The translations under genes and the position numbers were made by a program. From an uncultured bacterium (GTDB lineage: Bacteria > Actinomycetota > Actinomycetes > S36-B12), in assembly GCA_903954205.1 (NCBI GenBank), contig CAJBMR010000387.1, positions 1-8,867 on the forward strand: 8,867 nucleotides of DNA, in the 5' to 3' direction. Below the pieces are notes generated by a model. The model had not been told where the DNA came from. It searched no databases and was given only the letters and a program-made list of their open reading frames with translations. Positions 4,844 to 8,867 of this stretch are shown here, piece after piece (the first letter of the stretch is position 1; every line of letters starts with the position of its first letter).

Positions 4844-6352
4844 TCACCTGAGGACGGTGACGTCGCGGATTCCTCCCTGATACACACCGTCTACCAGGGG
4901 CAACTGGGTGAACCAGACCAGGACGTAGCGACCGACTACGGGACGGGGTGCGCGCAGGTCGATCGCGGTGCCGATCCCCTCCGCCGATGCAAGCTGCGTC
5001 CACTTCGAGATCTTCTTGAAGGCTTCGGCGCTGATGAGGACCTTGACTGAGGAGCCCGAGCCCATGAGCTCGAGACGCACAGCGCTCACCGGCAGCGATT
5101 CACCCAGGTCGAGCATGAGGCCGGTGCCGGCCTTTCCGTCGAGGTCGGTCGCGTAGTAGGTGTCCGTCGTCCACGCTGTGTCCGAGCGTTCATCGATTGC
5201 GTTGGGCACCAACTCCGGCATCTCCGCACGATCGCCCCCCTGCGGATCGAAGTCAGCAGCGGCGACAGGCACGATCTCGCCCGGCAGTCCGGTGCCGAAG
5301 TCATCGACCGCCGTCACCTCACCAGCATCGGTAAGGACCTCTAGGGGCGCTTCGGCCGCGGTCACACCCCAGGGCGACTCCGCACTCTGGGCGAGGCGCA
5401 GTCCCCCCAGCGCGACTCCCGCCACGACGACGACGGCCGCGGCTGACAGGGCAAGCCGCCCCGCGATCCGCAGGGCCCGCCTACCCGCGGTGAGGGGGGC
5501 GCCCTCGCGAGCAGCCAGCGAGACGGTGCGACGCCCAGGCCGCTGCTCCCAGGCCCCCAGGGCGCTGACGACCGCGGCCATATCGGGGTACGCCTCGATG
5601 CGCTCGTCCCCCGAGACCGCAGGGCCGATGGCGCGCAGGCAGATGTCGTCGATGCCCGAGGGCACGTCGGCCACAACCTGCGAGGGCGGGAGCAGACGAT
5701 CCCCGACTCGAGGAGCGGGTGACATTCCGTCGACGAGTCCGAGTGGCCAGCGGCCGGTGAGCATGGCGTAGAGAAGGGATCCAAGCCCCGCGATGTCGTC
5801 TTGGAGATCCTCCGGCCACAGTGCGGCATCGACGGCGAGCCCTCGGATGCGCACGACGTTGGTGTCGCCGAGGAGGGTGAAGGGGTCGTCGAAGTCCGCG
5901 GTCTCGGCGATGAGCAGCGATCCCGGTCGCAGGCGACCGTGTGGGACGTCGAGCTCGTGACTGTGCTTCAGCGCGATGGCGACCTGGCGGATGACCGGCA
6001 CGGCCTCGTCGATCTCGATCGGCTCGCCTTCGCGCTCCTCGTAGATGTCGGTGAGCGTGCGTCCATCGACCCACTCGCTCACGATGACGAGGTACGTCGC
6101 ACCGGAGTGCTCGGCGCCCACGATGGGCTCGGCCGCGAGGATGTCGAGCACGGCAATGATGCGCCGGTCGTCCACCGTGGCGGCTCGGCGTGCGGCCGCC
6201 TCGGCAGCGGAAGCGCGCTCGTCCTGCGAGGGGATGAGGCGCAGCGAAACAGGGCGTTCCAAAGCGGGGTCGAAGCCCTGCCACAACTCGACGACACCGG
6301 TCTGGGAGACCAGGACGTCGAGGATGTAGCGGCCGATCCGCTTGTCGCTCAC
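4844..6352 (-). CDS. MurJ-associated pseudokinase with extracellular discoidin-like domain (separate counterpart of the MviN C-terminus)
   Basis: This 502-residue protein has a Ser/Thr-kinase-like domain (about 1-266), a basic juxtamembrane stretch (270-296), one membrane span (about 297-320), an extracellular linker, and a C-terminal galactose-binding/F5-8C-like beta domain (about 375-502). The kinase appears inactive: the glycine loop is degenerate (VLVSQTGVV), the ATP lysine is Arg38, the HRDxK motif reads HGRLR (138-142), and DFG reads RGL (170-172). In M. tuberculosis the equivalent region is fused to MurJ (MviN, Rv3910). There, PknB phosphorylates a threonine beside the pseudokinase and this recruits FhaA, restraining peptidoglycan synthesis. 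Thr276 (RRTVSL) is a candidate equivalent. The GTG start at 6352 overlaps the murJ stop (GTGA), so translation is probably coupled, giving near-equal amounts with MurJ. Confidence 0.88.
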   Translation of the reverse strand: MSDKRIGRYILDVLVSQTGVVELWQGFDPALERPVSLRLIPSQDERASAAEAAARRAATVDDRRIIAVLDILAAEPIVGAEHSGATYLVIVSEWVDGRTLTDIYEEREGEPIEIDEAVPVIRQVAIALKHSHELDVPHGRLRPGSLLIAETADFDDPFTLLGDTNVVRIRGLAVDAALWPEDLQDDIAGLGSLLYAMLTGRWPLGLVDGMSPAPRVGDRLLPPSQVVADVPSGIDDICLRAIGPAVSGDERIEAYPDMAAVVSALGAWEQRPGRRTVSLAAREGAPLTAGRRALRIAGRLALSAAAVVVVAGVALGGLRLAQSAESPWGVTAAEAPLEVLTDAGEVTAVDDFGTGLPGEIVPVAAADFDPQGGDRAEMPELVPNAIDERSDTAWTTDTYYATDLDGKAGTGLMLDLGESLPVSAVRLELMGSGSSVKVLISAEAFKKISKWTQLASAEGIGTAIDLRAPRPVVGRYVLVWFTQLPLVDGVYQGGIRDVTVLR

Positions 6353-8148
6353 CCCTCGAGGGTACGGGCGTCGGTGGTGTCTTCGCCGGATGAGCGGCCG
6401 CGGCGCCGCAGCACCTTGCGCTGGACCAGGTGCACCACGTCACCCACCTCGTGGATCCGCATGGCCCAGGCGGCGGCGAGGTACACCGCGATGCCCACGA
6501 CACCCAGGACCACGACGTCGATGAGGACACCCAGGGTGTTGGCCGGGTCGTCACCGGTGACGTAGGCGGTGAGGGCCGCCTCGGCGCCGTACATCACGCA
6601 GAAGGCGATGAACCCGGCGATGAGCATGCGCAGGAGGGAGCGCAGCGTCGCCCAGGAGTCGAGCCCGCCGAGTCGGCGTGCCAGCATGATCCACGAGGCG
6701 ATGAAGGTGACCCAGAATCCGCAGACATAGCCAAACGCGAGAGCAGCGACCTGGGCGCCGCCGCTGACCGAGTAGAAGAGCGGGATCGCCACGCCCAGCG
6801 CGACGACGTTCATGAGGACGCTGGCGATGAACGGCGTGCGGGTGTCCTCGACGGCGTAGAAGCCCCGAAAGAGAACGTAGAAGAGCGTGAAGGGCACCAG
6901 GCCCAGCATGAAGACGCTGGTGATGAGGCCGGTGAGTTGAGCCTGATCGGGTGTGGCAGCGCCGTAGCCGAAGAGGAGCACCGCGATGCCAGGACTCACG
7001 ACCATGAGGACCGCGGCCAGCGGGACGATGAGCGCCGCCACCAGGCGCATGGCGCCCGAGACGTCTGCACCCACCTGGTGCAGTCGCCCGGAGTGCGCCA
7101 CGCGACTGAGCGCCGGTAGCAGGGCTGTCACGATCGACACGGTGATGACGCTGTGCGGCAGCATGAAGATGAGGTGGGCCTTCTGGTACGTCGTGAGGCC
7201 TGCGGGCGTGGTGCCAGCCGCTGCCGCATTGACGTTGGCCAGCGTCGCCAGGCGTGTGATCGCGATGTAGCCGGCCTGGTTGACGACCACGAGAAGGAGC
7301 GTCCAGATCGCCAGATGTCCGGCCTTGCCGAGACCCGAACCACGCCAGTCGAAGCGAGGACGCCAGCGATAGCCCGCGCGCATGAGCACGGGGATGAGGA
7401 CGAGCGCCTGCAGGGCGACGCCCAGGGTGGTGCCGATGCCCAGGATCGCGATCTGCTCGGAGGTGAGCACTCCGTCGGCTGCGGCCGAGGTGCCCGCGAT
7501 GGCGATGAAGAGGATGAACGTCGCGATCGCGATGACGTTGTTGAGGATGGGCGCGAACATCGGAGCGCCAAACCGTCCGCGGGCGTTGAGCACCTGGCTG
7601 AGCAGCGCGTATACGCCGTAGAAGAAGATCTGCGGGAGGCAAAGCCGCGCGAAGGCAGTGGCGAGTGCTCGTTGGGAGTCGTCGTACGCCGATGTCGCGT
7701 AGAGGTCGACGAGGATCGGCGCGAGGAGCACCGCGGCGATCGAGAAGATGAGGAGCACGAGGCCAGCGAGCGTGATGAGTCGGTCGGCGTAGGCCTGACC
7801 GCCGTCAGCATCGTCTTTCATGCGGCGCACGAGCTGGGGGATGAAGACCGCGTTGAGTGCGCCGCCGATGATGAGGATGTAGAGGACGTTGGGCATCGTG
7901 TTGCCCAGGGAGTACGCATCGGAGACGAGGTAGAAGCCGAGCGCCGCGGTGAGCGCAATATCCCGCGCCACGCCGGTGACACGCGAGATGACCGTGCCTG
8001 TCGCCATGACCGCGCTCGACCCCAGGAGACCGGTCGTTGCCGTTCGCGCCTCCGCGGAGTTGGCCGGCTCCAGCGCGGGATCGATTTCCGATTCCGACGG
8101 GCCCTGAGGAGCGGCTACGTCGCTCGGATCCGGGCGCTCGCCGCTCAT
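6349..8148 (-). CDS. murJ: Lipid II flippase MurJ
   Basis: A 599-residue polytopic membrane protein of the MOP superfamily that moves lipid-linked peptidoglycan precursor across the cytoplasmic membrane. After a 40-residue hydrophilic, acidic N-terminus come about 14 hydrophobic segments (about 41-565). Family signatures: SRVTGVARD (55-63, with Arg56 and Arg62 matching essential cavity arginines of E. coli MurJ), GGALNAVFIPQL (95-106), LNARGRFGAP (187-196), LLPALSR (343-349), and FRGFYAVEDTRTPF (427-440). The C-terminus is a short basic cytoplasmic tail ending in EDTTDARTLEG, with no kinase domain, unlike mycobacterial MviN. The ATG at 8148 is chosen because it overlaps the upstream stop (ATGA) and is preceded by AAGGGG. 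A longer in-frame start at 8250 adds only Arg/Pro-rich shadow sequence of the upstream gene. Confidence 0.96.
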   Translation of the reverse strand: MSGERPDPSDVAAPQGPSESEIDPALEPANSAEARTATTGLLGSSAVMATGTVISRVTGVARDIALTAALGFYLVSDAYSLGNTMPNVLYILIIGGALNAVFIPQLVRRMKDDADGGQAYADRLITLAGLVLLIFSIAAVLLAPILVDLYATSAYDDSQRALATAFARLCLPQIFFYGVYALLSQVLNARGRFGAPMFAPILNNVIAIATFILFIAIAGTSAAADGVLTSEQIAILGIGTTLGVALQALVLIPVLMRAGYRWRPRFDWRGSGLGKAGHLAIWTLLLVVVNQAGYIAITRLATLANVNAAAAGTTPAGLTTYQKAHLIFMLPHSVITVSIVTALLPALSRVAHSGRLHQVGADVSGAMRLVAALIVPLAAVLMVVSPGIAVLLFGYGAATPDQAQLTGLITSVFMLGLVPFTLFYVLFRGFYAVEDTRTPFIASVLMNVVALGVAIPLFYSVSGGAQVAALAFGYVCGFWVTFIASWIMLARRLGGLDSWATLRSLLRMLIAGFIAFCVMYGAEAALTAYVTGDDPANTLGVLIDVVVLGVVGIAVYLAAAWAMRIHEVGDVVHLVQRKVLRRRGRSSGEDTTDARTLEG

Positions 8149-8867
8149 GCGGAGGCCCCTTGGCGTCGGTCCCCTCGCTGTCGGGCGCGACGGACGATGT
8201 CGTAGACGACGAGGAGGAGGAGGACCGCGGCGGCACCAATGGCGACCCATAGGGCTGCCCGCGAGTACGCCGTGGTCCGCAACTCAAGCGACGCGGGTGC
8301 GCCGAAAGCCTTGCCGGAGGGGTCCGTGAGCTGCACCGAGACGGTGAGAGTCTCGCCGCCGACGACGCGCACGGGCACCTCGAGGCTCGCGCGCCGTCCT
8401 GGCTCGATCTCCACTGCGGGCAGTGGCTCCGCATCGAGTCGGGCGGCGGGATCCGACGTGATGACGACTCCCACCCGCACGGTCTGGTCGAAGTCGTTCG
8501 TGACCGTCACGGGCACACTGCCTCGATCGCCACTGAGCACGACGTTGTCACGCGGGACGACGTAGACAGAGTTCGCTGTCGCCGCCAGTGAGATGTCGAT
8601 GGAGTCGAGGAGGCGCTCGCCCTCGCGAGGACGGGTGCGCCACGCGCTCGACTCGGCGCGCAGAAGTGCCGATGTCAGTGGCGCGGTCACCGCGAGGGGA
8701 TCGGTGAGGACGCTTCGGAGCGACTCGATGGACGCCTGGGTCGCGGTGATGCGATCGAGATAGGCATTCGTGAGCGGGCGCGCGCGACGTGCGTCGGGGT
8801 CGATGACACGCGCTGCTGGCGATTCAGGCAGCGCGAGGACCGTGCTCACGGGCACGAGTCTGGTCCA
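8145..8867 (-). CDS. DUF6049 family membrane-anchored protein (C-terminal part, runs off right edge)
   Basis: The last 240 residues of a larger protein are visible; the frame stays open to the window edge (first codons W-T-R-L-V-P), so the GTG at 8855 should not be taken as the start. A helical, Arg-rich part (about 20-95) is followed by a beta-rich domain (about 100-195) with the pattern VPVTVTNDFDQTVRVGVVI, resembling Ig-like or NEW3 domains. One membrane span follows (about 204-223), then a basic cytoplasmic tail (RRARQRGDRRQ). This suggests an extracytoplasmic protein anchored at its C-terminus, matching M. tuberculosis Rv3909 by topology and position directly before murJ. Molecular function is unknown. 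The conserved pairing with murJ suggests an envelope role. Its stop overlaps the murJ ATG. Confidence 0.85.
   Translation of the reverse strand, partial: WTRLVPVSTVLALPESPAARVIDPDARRARPLTNAYLDRITATQASIESLRSVLTDPLAVTAPLTSALLRAESSAWRTRPREGERLLDSIDISLAATANSVYVVPRDNVVLSGDRGSVPVTVTNDFDQTVRVGVVITSDPAARLDAEPLPAVEIEPGRRASLEVPVRVVGGETLTVSVQLTDPSGKAFGAPASLELRTTAYSRAALWVAIGAAAVLLLLVVYDIVRRARQRGDRRQGASA

Noticed and set aside
7153..8205. A 350-codon open frame on the plus strand opposite murJ
   Set aside because: It is an antisense shadow of a GC-rich gene: the product is rich in Asp, Glu, Arg and Gly repeats with no domain, while the minus strand encodes an unmistakable MurJ.
6349..8250. Longer MurJ with an extra 34 N-terminal residues
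   Set aside because: The extension is Arg/Pro-rich shadow sequence inside the upstream gene. The ATG at 8148 has the usual ATGA overlap and a ribosome binding site.

Overview
The window is high-GC actinobacterial chromosome, with coding regions dense in G/C third positions, GTG starts and 4-nt gene overlaps. Read along the minus strand from the right edge, the genes run: DUF6049 membrane protein, murJ, MurJ-partner pseudokinase, sigM, anti-sigma factor, trxB, trxA, cwlM, and then a PLP-dependent aminotransferase. Up to cwlM this matches the oriC-proximal locus of Mycobacterium tuberculosis Rv3909 to Rv3915, recalled from memory. The aminotransferase next to it often lies beside parB/parA in related genomes, so the window probably sits close to oriC. 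The genus cannot be fixed from the sequence. A non-mycobacterial actinomycete, possibly Actinomycetaceae-like, is a guess.

Right part (8867-4844) is a cell-envelope module. It holds the C-terminal part of a DUF6049 protein with an extracellular beta-rich region and one membrane anchor, then the lipid II flippase MurJ, then a protein with a catalytically dead kinase domain, one membrane span and an extracellular discoidin-like domain. In mycobacteria the last two are one fused polypeptide (MviN, Rv3910). Here they are separate genes joined by a GTGA overlap.

Middle part (4807-1934) is a stress and redox module. ECF sigma factor SigM overlaps its membrane-anchored anti-sigma factor by ATGA. 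Thioredoxin reductase and thioredoxin follow, and a consensus-perfect SigR/SigH-type promoter (GGAAT-N18-GTT) lies in front of trxB. This promoter should let oxidative stress drive trxB-trxA, and possibly cwlM, independently of the upstream envelope genes.

Left part: cwlM encodes a cytoplasmic, zinc-site-degenerate amidase homologue. In mycobacteria this protein regulates MurA and contacts MurJ, so the window links lipid II precursor synthesis (CwlM), lipid II flipping (MurJ plus pseudokinase) and thiol stress control. Beyond cwlM lie a long near-perfect palindrome (763-818), a small plus-strand membrane-peptide gene (623-748), and the 5' part of an aminotransferase gene running off the left edge.

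There is no gene-free stretch over 300 bases. I see no RNA genes, CRISPR arrays, insertion sequences or phage genes. I did not find a clearly new multi-gene system. The points most worth a second look are the split MurJ/pseudokinase pair, the SigR-type promoter, the altered CwlM, the palindrome and the small membrane peptide.
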